Assembly: GCF_034039665.1 (NCBI RefSeq)
Contig: NZ_CP120131.1
Coordinates: 2,100,499-2,164,498, forward strand
Direction: 5' to 3'
Source: Mammaliicoccus sp. Dog046
GTDB lineage: Bacteria; Bacillota; Bacilli; Staphylococcales; Staphylococcaceae
DNA: 64,000 bases
This document shows positions 25,941 through 34,446 of this stretch, in pieces. Every line of letters starts with the position of its first letter. Position 1 is the stretch's first letter. Below the pieces are notes generated by a model. The model had not been told where the DNA came from, ran no database searches, and saw nothing but the letters and a program-made list of their open reading frames with translations. Made by a program: the position numbers and the translations under genes.

Positions 25941-27137
25941 ATGAAAAGTTTAAAAGAAAAGTTATTTAAGTTGATTGAAGAGAAAGAAAACGACATCATT
26001 GAAATCAGAAGACACTTGCACCAGCATCCGGAATTGTCTTTTGAAGAAGTTAAAACAGCAGATTTCATTAAGGCTTTCTATAAGGACAAAGATGTAACTG
26101 TAACGCAACCTATCGATGACGCACATGCAATTATCGTTGAAATTAAAGGTGGTCATGAAGGTAGAACAATCGGTTTAAGAGCCGACTTCGATGCTTTACC
26201 AATTGTTGAAGAAACAGACGTACCATTCAAATCAGAAAATGAAGGTGTTATGCACGCTTGTGGCCATGATGCGCATACTGCATATTTAATGGGACTTGCT
26301 GACGCACTTATCGAAATCAAAGAAGAACTACCAGGAACAGTCAAAATCATCCATCAACATGCTGAGGAAAAACCTCCAGGCGGTGCAAAAGCAATCGTCG
26401 AATCAGGTGCACTTGATGATTTAGATGAAGTATATGGTATCCATATCGTACCTGTCGCAGGTCCAGAATTTATCGGTTACAATAAAGGACCTTCATTCTC
26501 AGGAAGTTCAACATTTAAATTAACAATTAATGGTTTAGGTGGACATGCAGCAAGTCCTCATAAAACACATGATGCATTAGTAGCAGGAACAAACTTCGTG
26601 AATGCTGTTCAAACAATTGTTTCACGTAGAATCGACCCTCTTGATATGGGTGTTGTTACAATCGGTGCATTCGAAGCACCAGGCGGATACAATATCATAC
26701 AAGATAAAGTAACAATTAAAGGTACTGCGAGATATTTAAATCCAGAACTTGAAGAAACAATGTATTTAGAAATCAAAAAGTTAGCCGACAGCATTGCGGT
26801 TGGATTCGATATCGAATATGACCTAGACTACAACTACGGTTACCCTGTACTTTATAATCATCCAGAACAAGCTGATAAAGTTGCTGAAATTTTATCTCAA
26901 AGTAAAGGTGATTATTTCGATCAACTAGTTGAAATACCACAAGTAACAGGATCTGAAGACTTCGCATACTATTTACAAAAAATCCCTGGTTCATTCTATA
27001 TCGTAGGTAGTAAACCAGAAGGCGTAACAGAACCATATATGAACCACCATCCAAAATTCGATGTAAACGAAAAATGTCTCCAAGTAGCAGCTAAATCACT
27101 AGGAGAAATCACTCTAGACAGATTAGAGAAAAAATAA
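25941..27137 (+). CDS. M20 family metallo-amidohydrolase
   Basis: A 398-residue M20D peptidase/amidohydrolase that removes acyl groups from N-acyl amino acids. HQHPELSFEE, ADFDALP, HACGHDAHT with metal-binding His and the HAEEKPPGGAKAIVE stretch (catalytic Glu) are intact, and GLGGHAASPHKTHDAL belongs to the dimerisation domain. Annotated nagA-like or hippurate hydrolase-like in S. aureus, where it also sits next to the fructose genes. AGGAGG lies eight bases from the ATG. It is divergent to fruR, so the FruR boxes could also affect it. Confidence 0.92.
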   Translation: MKSLKEKLFKLIEEKENDIIEIRRHLHQHPELSFEEVKTADFIKAFYKDKDVTVTQPIDDAHAIIVEIKGGHEGRTIGLRADFDALPIVEETDVPFKSENEGVMHACGHDAHTAYLMGLADALIEIKEELPGTVKIIHQHAEEKPPGGAKAIVESGALDDLDEVYGIHIVPVAGPEFIGYNKGPSFSGSSTFKLTINGLGGHAASPHKTHDALVAGTNFVNAVQTIVSRRIDPLDMGVVTIGAFEAPGGYNIIQDKVTIKGTARYLNPELEETMYLEIKKLADSIAVGFDIEYDLDYNYGYPVLYNHPEQADKVAEILSQSKGDYFDQLVEIPQVTGSEDFAYYLQKIPGSFYIVGSKPEGVTEPYMNHHPKFDVNEKCLQVAAKSLGEITLDRLEKK

Positions 27138-27145
27138 TATATAAA

Positions 27146-27178
27146 AAGAAAGCGTGGAATTTTATTCCACGCTTTCTC
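27146..27178 (+). terminator. Terminator after the M20 amidohydrolase gene
   Basis: AGAAAGCGTGGAA…TTCCACGCTTTCT perfect stem followed by a short T-containing tail. Confidence 0.9.
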
Positions 27179-27180
27179 TA

Positions 27181-27315
27181 TTGTCGACAAAGTTATATAC
27201 TTTGCCGGCATTTTTTATACGAATGCTTTCTGTGGGCACTTTCTCACATAAGTCAGCACTAAAAATGCTTGAGGTATATGGCTAATGAGATAGTTCTCGG
27301 AAACAATCTCGTTAG
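27181..27315 (-). repeat. Reduced A element: one hairpin plus conserved tail, no family C units
   Basis: Read on the minus strand, one family A hairpin (27282–27315, CTAACGAGAT…ATCTCATTAG) is followed by GCCATATACC and then by a tail with GCATTTTTAGTGCTGACT and AAAAAATGCCGGC, ending TTTGTCGACAA. The tail matches the sequence after family C array C1. This identifies the tail as part of the composite element and shows it can exist without the 41-bp repeats. Confidence 0.7.
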
Positions 27316-27352
27316 CGGGATTGTTCTATACATTCATCATTTGTCTATAGTA

Positions 27353-27386
27353 GAGGGCTGAAACAAAAATTGTTTCAGCCCTCATT
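27353..27386 (-). terminator. Terminator after the aldo/keto reductase gene at 27392
   Basis: GAGGGCTGAAACAA and TTGTTTCAGCCCTC form a 14-bp perfect stem. Confidence 0.9.
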
Positions 27387-27391
27387 TATAC

Positions 27392-28300
27392 TTATAAAAT
27401 ATCTGTTCCACGTGATGCTACATAAATATCAAACCACTCTTGGTCTGTTAATTGTAGTTTTGTTGCTGCTATTGCTTCGTCTACTCTATCTAATTTACTT
27501 GATCCTACAATTGGCATAACTTTAGATGGTAATCTTAACAACCAACTATAAATAACTGTTCCAACTGAAACTTGATATTTCGTTGCTAATGGTTGTATGA
27601 CGGAAAGTACTTGCTGTGCTTTTTCATCTTCTTTATCGAAAATTTTACCACCAGCTAATGGACTCCACGCCATCACTTTAACATCGTGTTGTAACATTCT
27701 ATTTAAAGTACAATCTTCAATATTTTCTAGTTGCAACGGTGATACTTCTACTTGATTCACCGAAATATGTGATTTTTCTTTTTTCAAACTTTCATTTAAC
27801 AGTTCATATTGATTACATTTAAAGTTCGAAACTCCAAATGCTCTGATTTTCCCTTCATTGACGAGATCCATCACGGCACGTGTTACTTCTTCAGGATCCA
27901 TAAGTGGTGAAGGTCGATGTATCAATAAAGTATCTATATAATCTGTTTTTAAATTTAATAATGATTGGTCGACCGATTGTATGATATGTTCATAACTTTG
28001 ATCATAACGGTGACCTGTAAAATGTGGGTGACTGTCATTTGGTAAAATAATCCCGCATTTCGTAACGATTTCAATTTTTTCTCTTAAGTTTGGTGTTAAT
28101 GCAAGTGCATCGCCAAATAAAGATTCACATGTATATTGACCATAAATATCTGCGTGGTCCATCGTCGTAATACCACGATCTACTAACTCGTGTAAAAAAT
28201 CATTCAATTGTTGGTTACTAAATCCCCATTCATTTAATCTCCAAAATCCTTGCACAATTCTTGAATAACTTACATGTTGATTTATACGAATACGTTCCAT
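27392..28300 (-). CDS. Aldo/keto reductase, YdhF-like
   Basis: A 302-residue NADPH-dependent oxidoreductase. The tetrad residues appear in TTMDHADIYGQY (Asp, Tyr), VTKCGI (Lys) and TLLIHRPSP (His); the C-terminus holds IVGSSKLDRVDEAI for cofactor binding. Of the two aldo/keto reductases in the window, this one belongs to the E. coli YdhF type rather than the AKR5 type. AGGAG lies eight bases before the ATG. It starts 11 bp after the CobW-family gene on the same strand. Confidence 0.9.
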   Translation of the reverse strand: MERIRINQHVSYSRIVQGFWRLNEWGFSNQQLNDFLHELVDRGITTMDHADIYGQYTCESLFGDALALTPNLREKIEIVTKCGIILPNDSHPHFTGHRYDQSYEHIIQSVDQSLLNLKTDYIDTLLIHRPSPLMDPEEVTRAVMDLVNEGKIRAFGVSNFKCNQYELLNESLKKEKSHISVNQVEVSPLQLENIEDCTLNRMLQHDVKVMAWSPLAGGKIFDKEDEKAQQVLSVIQPLATKYQVSVGTVIYSWLLRLPSKVMPIVGSSKLDRVDEAIAATKLQLTDQEWFDIYVASRGTDIL

Positions 28301-28311
28301 CCCATCATCTC

Positions 28312-29244
28312 CTATGAAAAATTGAGCATATCTAATTTATTACGCAAACTTGCTTTATCTAAAGATTCACCGATAATTACAATTGTTAATGGCATATTCA
28401 TCATTTCAGGTTCATACTGAGGCACGCCAAAAGCATATTGGAATAAATACGTTTGTTCAGGCTCTTCTTTAAATTTCATGAAACCCTTAATTCTTAATAT
28501 TGAATCTGGTAAATCTTTTAAGAATTGAATCAACAGCGCCATTTCAATCGGCCCACTAAACGTATAGCTCATTGATTGAATACCTACATGCTGATGTTTA
28601 TGCTGCGATTCTATTGACCAAGTTTCCTTACCATTTAAATCTATATCATCTATTTTAGCGTAGTTTGTAAAATAAAGTTCAGGTTGTCTCTTAGAAGTTT
28701 GTATCGCTGCTTTCACTGAAGCACGTTCTTCGTCCGTTAACTCCTCATCTTTATTAACAATAATAAAATGTGAGTACGTCATCTGTTCTTCCATCAAATG
28801 TTTCGTTTGATTTGTATACTTATCACGCTGTAAAAATCGCTTACCATCCATTACACCAATCATAAATGGCATATTCACTTTATCTATTAATGTAGGATTT
28901 TGACATGCATCCATAATTTCTACTGGATGTGCAATACCTGTCGCTTCTATAAATACGATATCCGGGTTGTCTTTATGATATAAATTGTGTAACACAACTT
29001 CGATATCATCTTTTAATGAGCAACAAATACAACCATTTAATAAACTTTGACTTGTAACATCATCTCCTAACAAATTGCTATCTACATCAAATGAACCAAA
29101 TTCATTCATTATAATTGCAACCTTCTGTCCAGATGATTTCGCTTTTAAAATTAATCTCTGTAATAAAGTTGTCTTGCCGCTTCCTAAAAATCCAGTCAAC
29201 ACTGTGACGGACATTTTACTTTTTGTTTCGTTACTCGTACTCAT
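28312..29244 (-). CDS. CobW/COG0523 family GTP-binding metallochaperone
   Basis: P-loop GTPase with Walker A GFLGSGKTT, the metal-binding CxCC motif in NGCICCSLKDD, the switch EATGIAHP and guanine-specificity NKDE. COG0523 proteins insert zinc, iron or cobalt into target proteins; the metal is not shown by the sequence. I looked for a Zur palindrome upstream and saw none, so zinc control is not supported. The start is placed at ATG 29244 because AAAGGTGG lies seven bases upstream; the longer frame begins with TTG. Confidence 0.9.
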   Translation of the reverse strand: MSTSNETKSKMSVTVLTGFLGSGKTTLLQRLILKAKSSGQKVAIIMNEFGSFDVDSNLLGDDVTSQSLLNGCICCSLKDDIEVVLHNLYHKDNPDIVFIEATGIAHPVEIMDACQNPTLIDKVNMPFMIGVMDGKRFLQRDKYTNQTKHLMEEQMTYSHFIIVNKDEELTDEERASVKAAIQTSKRQPELYFTNYAKIDDIDLNGKETWSIESQHKHQHVGIQSMSYTFSGPIEMALLIQFLKDLPDSILRIKGFMKFKEEPEQTYLFQYAFGVPQYEPEMMNMPLTIVIIGESLDKASLRNKLDMLNFS

Positions 29245-29357
29245 TTTCAAACCACCTTTCCGTAATTATATGATATATCAAACTAAACTACAAAACTTAC
29301 CGTCAAAACCGAAATTGTGACTTAATTTTTACAAATAAATTACCTTTATTAAAAATA

Positions 29358-29391
29358 TTTACAAACTAAATTTAATCATTATATAATGATT
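29358..29391 (+). promoter_or_regulatory. mgrA promoter with overlapping palindrome
   Basis: TTTACA (29358–29363) and TATAAT (29382–29387) are 18 bp apart. A perfect 18-bp palindrome, AATCATTATATAATGATT (29374–29391), encloses the −10 element and is a candidate operator, possibly for MgrA itself. Confidence 0.6.
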
Positions 29392-29444
29392 ACGATGAAA
29401 TGAAATTTTTTTGAACCATTGTATTTTAGTTTGGAGGAAAGATT

Positions 29445-29891
29445 ATGATGGATAACTTAAGTATCCAAAAGCAATTGTGTTTTAATTTATATAATGCACA
29501 AAGACAAGTCAACCGTTATTTTTCAAACAAAATCTTCAAAGAGTATCAAATTACATATCCTCAGTATTTAGTCCTTACAATTTTATGGGACTCAGCGCCG
29601 GTCAACGTAAAAAAGCTAGTCACTGACTTAGCACTGGATACAGGTACAGTTTCTCCTTTACTAAAGAGAATGGAAAACATAGACTTAATCAAACGTGAGA
29701 GATCTGAATTAGATCAACGTGAAGTATTTGTGCATTTAACTGAAAAAAGCAAACAAATGAAGCAAGAACTACACAAAGCACCAGAATTAATACAAGATGT
29801 TTCTAAACTTAACGATGAAGAAACAGAGCAATTAAATACATTGTTACAAAAACTCATCGCAAATGTAGACACCGTTAATCAAGAGAAATAA
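29445..29891 (+). CDS. mgrA: MarR-family global regulator MgrA
   Basis: A 148-residue winged-helix dimer that controls autolysis, efflux pumps and virulence in S. aureus. The sequence matches MgrA closely: [15 protein letters not shown] near the N-terminus with the oxidation-sensing Cys12, [13 protein letters not shown], and the recognition region [20 protein letters not shown] lies seven bases upstream of the first ATG. It is bracketed by cobW (divergent) and cydC (convergent), and a strong terminator follows. Confidence 0.94.
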   Translation: MMDNLSIQKQLCFNLYNAQRQVNRYFSNKIFKEYQITYPQYLVLTILWDSAPVNVKKLVTDLALDTGTVSPLLKRMENIDLIKRERSELDQREVFVHLTEKSKQMKQELHKAPELIQDVSKLNDEETEQLNTLLQKLIANVDTVNQEK

Positions 29892-29893
29892 TT

Positions 29894-29934
29894 AAAAAGA
29901 GATTAAGACACGTTTATGTCTTAATCTCTTTTTT
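29894..29934 (+). terminator. Terminator after mgrA
   Basis: AAAAAGAGATTAAGACA… pairs with …TGTCTTAATCTCTTTTT; 17-bp stem. Confidence 0.95.
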
Positions 29935-29972
29935 CACTGTAAAAAAAACGATTTTTATATGAGTAAATTACG

Positions 29973-30050
29973 CTAACAGGATTGTTTCTCAGAACTATCT
30001 CATAATCCATACTCAATGTTGCTTGTCGACCCTCACTTGCAATGTTCGAC
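29973..30050 (+). repeat. Minimal A–C element between mgrA and cydC
   Basis: One family A hairpin with a decayed 3' arm (29973–30005, CTAACAGGATTG…ATCTCATAA) is followed, after TCCATACT, by a single family C unit (30014–30050, CAATGTTGCTTGTCGACC…). Order and strand are the same as in the large composite islands. Confidence 0.8.
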
Positions 30051-30060
30051 GCAAGAAAAT

Positions 30061-30223
30061 GAGTCTGGGACATAATGTAATATCTCAGACTCTTGTAGTA
30101 TCTTGGCAGTAGATGACTGAGTTGAAAATGCGCTTGTATCAAGCTTTTTTCAACTCTAGTCATCTTTGCCGGGGCGGGACTACGAAATCTTTTTTTATAA
30201 ATTAGATTTCTGTCCCGCTCCCA
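30061..30223 (+). repeat. Family D structured repeat, copy D1
   Basis: A ~163-bp element with three strong hairpins: GAGTCTGGGACA…, GATGACTGAGTTGAAAA… pairing with TTTTCAACTCTAGTCATC, and a GGGCGGGACTACGAAATC…CTGTCCCGCTCC arm set. A second copy lies inverted at 50559–50724. The hairpins starting TGGGACA and GGGACAGAAAT resemble interspersed intergenic repeats I know from staphylococcal genomes. It lies between convergent genes and may double as a terminator. Confidence 0.88.
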
Positions 30224-30243
30224 TTCTGAAGTAATCAAGACAT

Positions 30244-31917
30244 CTAACCTTCTACATCAAACTGATTATAATTCATAACTTGATACAGATATCCTTGTTC
30301 ATTTAACAATTGGCTATAACTGCCTTGTTCTAATATTTGCCCTTCATTCATTACAATGATGTGATCAAATTGATGCAAATATTTTAATTGATGGGTAACG
30401 ATAACTATCGTATCTTGTTTGTTAAATAATCTTTCCATTATAATTGCTTCATTTGTATCATCTAATGACGCTGTTGGTTCATCCATCAACCATATGTGTG
30501 CATTTCTCAAAAACAGTCTCGCAAGTGATAATCTCTGTCTTTCTCCACCTGAAATATTTTCTGCATTTTTAGTTAGCATTTGATCTAATTGCATATGTTC
30601 TAAATTCACACTTTTTAGCACAGCTTTCATTTCATCATCATTTACATCAATGAGTAAATTCTCTCTTACTGTTCCTTCAAAGTAATGATTGTGCTGCAAC
30701 ATTGTATTCAATTGGTCAAAATACTGTTCTTTATTCAAGTTTGATAGTGATTGATTTCGATATGACAATGCACCTTGATGTGATTGATATAAGCCCATTA
30801 ACAAATTCAACAACGTTGTCTTGCCTGAACCTGATGGACCGATAATAGCAACTTTCTCACCTTCATTAATTTCAAATGAAATATCTTTCAAAGTTGCACG
30901 TTCTTGATAGTCATATTTAAATGTTAATCCTTCAGCTTTATAAAGACTGTCACTATTCACATGCGCTGTTGCCACATCATTATTTGTATGATTAATCACT
31001 TCTTCTATATTTGCTAGACTACTCGCAGTATCTGCTTTATAAAATGCAACATTCGTCATCGGAATCGCTTGTTCAAATAACGTTATTGTAATCATCAACA
31101 TACTCGCAAAGAACACAGCATCTAGCTTACCGTCTAGAATTTGCCAAATACAAAGTATCGTCATCAACCAAATACTGATCATAGATGTTACGTTTAACAT
31201 AAAATCATACGTACTTAAAAATCTCTGCTCTTTATATTTTTCAGCTTCGTATTGATGTTGTTTATTTAATACTTGATCTTTAAAATATTTACCTCGTTGA
31301 AATCTATTTAATTCTGATTGCCCTTTTTCAAAGTCATAATATGTTGCGATATACGCTTCCTCATGTGATTGCACACGTGTGGCTAAATATTGTGCACGTC
31401 GCGCTGACAATGTTGGTATTAAAATGACTGAAATAAACATTGAAAGACCAATTATAATGCCAGAATAAATATTGACTTGAATCATAACTAATATTGTTAT
31501 CACTGTCGTAATCAATATGACTATCGGAGGATAATACACGCGCAATAATATATTCTGTAATCGTTCTACATTGTTAACCATTTGTGTAAGCAAATCACTC
31601 GTACGATATTTTCTAAAGATGTTTGGAACAATAGGAATTAAATAATTAAATAACTCTACACGTATATCTCTTAACATCGTAAAGGTTGATCGGTGTGAGT
31701 ATAAACGTTCAAAGTAACGTGTTATTGCTCTTACAAATCCAAATAACTTAATGGATACGATAAGTATCATAAGTGCATAAAGCGGTGTCCCGAGTGCACT
31801 TTTTGAAATCATGTAACCACTTAATGCAAACATACCAAGTGCTGTTAACATACCAACTACACCAATTAATATGGAAAGGTAGAAGTCTTTATCAAATTTA
31901 ATGGTTAATTTCTTCAT
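30244..31917 (-). CDS. cydC: Thiol reductant ABC exporter subunit CydC
   Basis: A 557-residue half transporter with six membrane helices (about residues 15–290) and an ATPase domain: Walker A GPSGSGKTT near 360, signature SGGERQRLSLARL, and Walker B HIWLMDEPT. CydC with CydD exports cysteine and glutathione-type thiols needed to assemble cytochrome bd. The motif RYFERLYSHRSTF in the first part is typical of CydC. It overlaps cydD by 4 bp (ATGA). Confidence 0.9.
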   Translation of the reverse strand: MKKLTIKFDKDFYLSILIGVVGMLTALGMFALSGYMISKSALGTPLYALMILIVSIKLFGFVRAITRYFERLYSHRSTFTMLRDIRVELFNYLIPIVPNIFRKYRTSDLLTQMVNNVERLQNILLRVYYPPIVILITTVITILVMIQVNIYSGIIIGLSMFISVILIPTLSARRAQYLATRVQSHEEAYIATYYDFEKGQSELNRFQRGKYFKDQVLNKQHQYEAEKYKEQRFLSTYDFMLNVTSMISIWLMTILCIWQILDGKLDAVFFASMLMITITLFEQAIPMTNVAFYKADTASSLANIEEVINHTNNDVATAHVNSDSLYKAEGLTFKYDYQERATLKDISFEINEGEKVAIIGPSGSGKTTLLNLLMGLYQSHQGALSYRNQSLSNLNKEQYFDQLNTMLQHNHYFEGTVRENLLIDVNDDEMKAVLKSVNLEHMQLDQMLTKNAENISGGERQRLSLARLFLRNAHIWLMDEPTASLDDTNEAIIMERLFNKQDTIVIVTHQLKYLHQFDHIIVMNEGQILEQGSYSQLLNEQGYLYQVMNYNQFDVEG

Positions 31918-33524
31918 AGTTGGTCACCACCTTCACTAGGATTCCCCACTTCAAACGCTTCGCCATCCTCGACCTTTATAAAGTGCGTTGCATATTTAAT
32001 GACTGATGCACTATGCGCAATTGTAAGTACTGTTTTTTCCTTTGCAAACTGATTAACCGCATTTACAATTAATTGCTCAGTTTGAATATCTAAACCTGTC
32101 GTTGGTTCATCAAAAACAACAACATCTGGATTGAGTAACAGGATACGTGCAAGTTCGATTCTTCTCATTTCTCCACCTGAAAGCATTTCATATCCATCAC
32201 CAATCATCGTATCTATACCTTTGTTCAATTGATTAATTTTATCTGTAAGTCCAACTTGATCTAACACTTCTAAAACTTGCTGTTCATCATCATTTTGGAA
32301 CATCGTGACATTTTCTTTTAAAGTAGCGCTAAAAATATAAGGTCTTTGGGATAAGTAACCCAACTTTAATGATTTTTTATAATAAATCGCACCTTCATTG
32401 GGACTTAATTCATTAAGTATTAATCGAATGAGTGTTGATTTCCCTGCACCACTTTTACCAATGATAGCTGTATGACTATTTTCAATAATATCTAAATTCA
32501 AATGTTTGATAGCGAAATCCGAACGCTCTGGATATGAAAATGATACATCTTTAAATTGTATGATTTTATCAGTTTCCATTTTAGAATCAACTTGAATTTC
32601 TTTCTGTAGTTCTTGATTTTGGTTTATATCTTCTATAATTTCAATATATCCTTCACTTTGTTTTCCTGTGTGGAAAGCTTGCCCTAAATCTTTAATCGCA
32701 TTATAAAATTCAGGCGCTAATAATAATGTAATCACTGCCACTAAAAATGAAACATCGTGAAAAACAATTAATCTTAGTCCAACTTCTAAAGCTACGATAC
32801 CTATCCCAAGCATAGAAATAAATTCCAACATCAAACCAGATAGGAAAGCACTTTTCAAAATATCCATCGTTAAATCTCTAAAAGACGTGCTAGATTGATG
32901 AATTTTATTCGTTGTTTGTTGTGTTCGATTAAACAACTTTAATGAAACAAGTCCTTTTGTTAAATCAACAAATTCTGCTGCAAATCGATCTAATGATTGC
33001 ATCTGATTTTTCGCTTTATCTCGCGTTCTCAATCCGAAAACAATATAGAACAAAGGAATAAACGGAGCAGTAATCATCATTATTACCGCTGCTGGCCAAT
33101 GAACAAACAGCAATGTAATGATAATAACAATTGGAATGATTGTTGATTTAAATACTTGAGGTAAATAAGATTCATAGAAAGGATGAATTCCTTCTACTGC
33201 TTCTGTAAGTATAGTTACTTTAGATTGTTGTGATGCTTTATCCATTAATTGATGTCTAACATCCCTTTTCACTTTATAAGAAAGCTTCTGTCCTGATAAT
33301 TGATTAAAATAATTAAAACACGCCCTAAGTAGTAAGACAGCTAACAATACACCAATCCATACATATAAATGACCTTGTATAGATTTATGGACGAGCATTT
33401 GGTTAATTACTTTACCTAAATATATATTTTGAACGACAACCGTTATACTAAGTAATAATGAAAAAATAAACATTAAGAATTGTAACGATTTATACTGCAT
33501 ACTATACTTTGTTAAATCTTTCAC
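31914..33524 (-). CDS. cydD: Thiol reductant ABC exporter subunit CydD
   Basis: A 536-residue half transporter partner of CydC. Six helices are followed by an ATPase domain with GKSGAGKST, LSGGEMRRIELARILL and VVVFDEPTTGLD. The loop APEFYNAIKDLGQAFHTGKQ is typical of CydD. The start is GTG with AAAGGTGG eight bases upstream. No cytochrome bd genes (cydAB) are in the window, as is usual for staphylococci where they are separate. Confidence 0.9.
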   Translation of the reverse strand: MKDLTKYSMQYKSLQFLMFIFSLLLSITVVVQNIYLGKVINQMLVHKSIQGHLYVWIGVLLAVLLLRACFNYFNQLSGQKLSYKVKRDVRHQLMDKASQQSKVTILTEAVEGIHPFYESYLPQVFKSTIIPIVIIITLLFVHWPAAVIMMITAPFIPLFYIVFGLRTRDKAKNQMQSLDRFAAEFVDLTKGLVSLKLFNRTQQTTNKIHQSSTSFRDLTMDILKSAFLSGLMLEFISMLGIGIVALEVGLRLIVFHDVSFLVAVITLLLAPEFYNAIKDLGQAFHTGKQSEGYIEIIEDINQNQELQKEIQVDSKMETDKIIQFKDVSFSYPERSDFAIKHLNLDIIENSHTAIIGKSGAGKSTLIRLILNELSPNEGAIYYKKSLKLGYLSQRPYIFSATLKENVTMFQNDDEQQVLEVLDQVGLTDKINQLNKGIDTMIGDGYEMLSGGEMRRIELARILLLNPDVVVFDEPTTGLDIQTEQLIVNAVNQFAKEKTVLTIAHSASVIKYATHFIKVEDGEAFEVGNPSEGGDQL

Positions 33525-33571
33525 AATGTCACCACCTTTCTACATTATAACGCCTAAAATTTAAAAATAAA

Positions 33572-33594
33572 CTAAAATGTACTATTAATATATT
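33572..33594 (+). repeat. Left flanking direct repeat of the uppP repeat island (23 bp)
   Basis: CTAAAATGTACTA followed by TTAATATATT; identical to 34331–34353 over 23 bp. Confidence 0.95.
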
Positions 33595-33630
33595 AGACGA
33601 GAGCACACACTTTTTTATGGATGAAATCCG

Positions 33631-33965
33631 CTAACGAGATTGTTTTTACTTTCTATCTCGTTAGATTTTCTAACGGGATTGTTTCCCAGAACTATCTCGT
33701 TAGCCCATTGTTTTCTCACTTTTTGTAGTAAAAACGGGCTTTTGATATGTACATTTCTTCGCTAACGAGATTGTTTTTACTTTCTATCTCGTTAGATTTT
33801 CTAACAGGATTGTTTCCTAGAACTATCTCGTTAGCACTTTATTTTTTCACTTTTTGTAGTAAAAACGGGACTTTGAGGTGTCCTTTTTCCCGCTAACGAG
33901 ATTGTTTTTACTTTCTATCTCGTTAGATTTTCTAACAGGATTGTTTCCCAGAACTATCTCGTTAG
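33631..33965 (+). repeat. Family A array A4 (three hairpin pairs)
   Basis: Hairpins start at 33631, 33670, 33762, 33801, 33893 and 33932. The first of each pair has perfect 10-bp arms CTAACGAGAT/ATCTCGTTAG; the second begins CTAACAGGAT or CTAACGGGAT. Pairs repeat every 131 bp with conserved linkers. Confidence 0.95.
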
Positions 33966-33973
33966 CCACGCTT

Positions 33974-34254
33974 CAATGTTGCATGTCGACCTCCACTTGC
34001 AATGTTCAACGCTTCAATGTTGCATGTCAGCCTCCACTTGCAATGTTCAAGCGCTCAATGTTGCATGTCGACCTCCACTTGCAATGTTCAACGTTCCAAT
34101 GTTGCTTGTCAGCCTCCACTTGCAATGTTCAACGCTCTAATGTTGCATGTCAGTCTCCACTTGCAATGTTCAGCGTCCCAATGTTGCATGTCGACCTCCA
34201 CTTGCAATGTTCCCCGTCTCAATGTTGCTTGTCAGGCCCCACTTGCAATGTTCA
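33974..34254 (+). repeat. Family C 41-bp array C1 (seven units)
   Basis: Units start at 33974, 34015, 34056, 34097, 34138, 34179 and 34220, an exact 41-bp period. Each reads CAATGTTGCATGTCGACC or CAATGTTGCTTGTCAGCC, then TCCACTTGCAATGTTCAACG. CAATGTT occurs twice per unit, and TTGC/GCAA can pair across it. The segment begins nine bases after the last family A hairpin. Confidence 0.95.
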
Positions 34255-34330
34255 TCATATTTTTATTGCGGACTTCCACAAAAAGCATGCGCATAAAAAA
34301 TGCCGACTAATATATCATTTTGTCGAAATT

Positions 34331-34353
34331 CTAAAATGTACTATTAATATATT
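34331..34353 (+). repeat. Right flanking direct repeat of the uppP repeat island (23 bp)
   Basis: Perfect second copy of 33572–33594, lying about 95 bp upstream of the uppP start. Confidence 0.95.
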
Positions 34354-34446
34354 TCATATTATAATGCAATATTTGGTACAATAGCGATACAGTGATTGTC
34401 GATTGATAACCACAGACTTTCATACAAAAAGAGGAGTAACTAAACT

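Larger units (their letters stand above)
33595..34330 (+). mobile_element. Composite A–C repeat element at the uppP locus, putative non-autonomous insertion
   Basis: A 736-bp block bounded on both sides by an identical 23-bp sequence. It holds a short linker-like lead-in, six family A hairpins (33631–33965), seven family C units (33974–34254) and the conserved tail (34255–34330). It encodes nothing credible and no transposase. Removing the block with one flank copy would leave a normal ~160-bp spacer between cydD and uppP. Insertion with target-site duplication is the simplest reading. Confidence 0.6.

Noticed and set aside
29921-30238. 105-codon minus-strand frame between mgrA and cydC
   Set aside because: It runs through the mgrA terminator and the A, C and D repeats and has no ribosome site.
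33572-34353. Flanking repeats as attachment sites of a site-specific integrase
   Set aside because: The 23-bp flank at uppP and the 19-bp flank at thrE are unrelated, whereas attachment cores should match; there is no integrase gene.
33878-34384. Open reading frames of 80–170 codons across the family C arrays, in all three forward frames
   Set aside because: The 41-bp unit has no stop in any forward frame, so frames stay open automatically and cycle through the same Cys/Leu-rich peptide. No ribosome sites are present. The same applies to 51183–51455 and 60699–61011.
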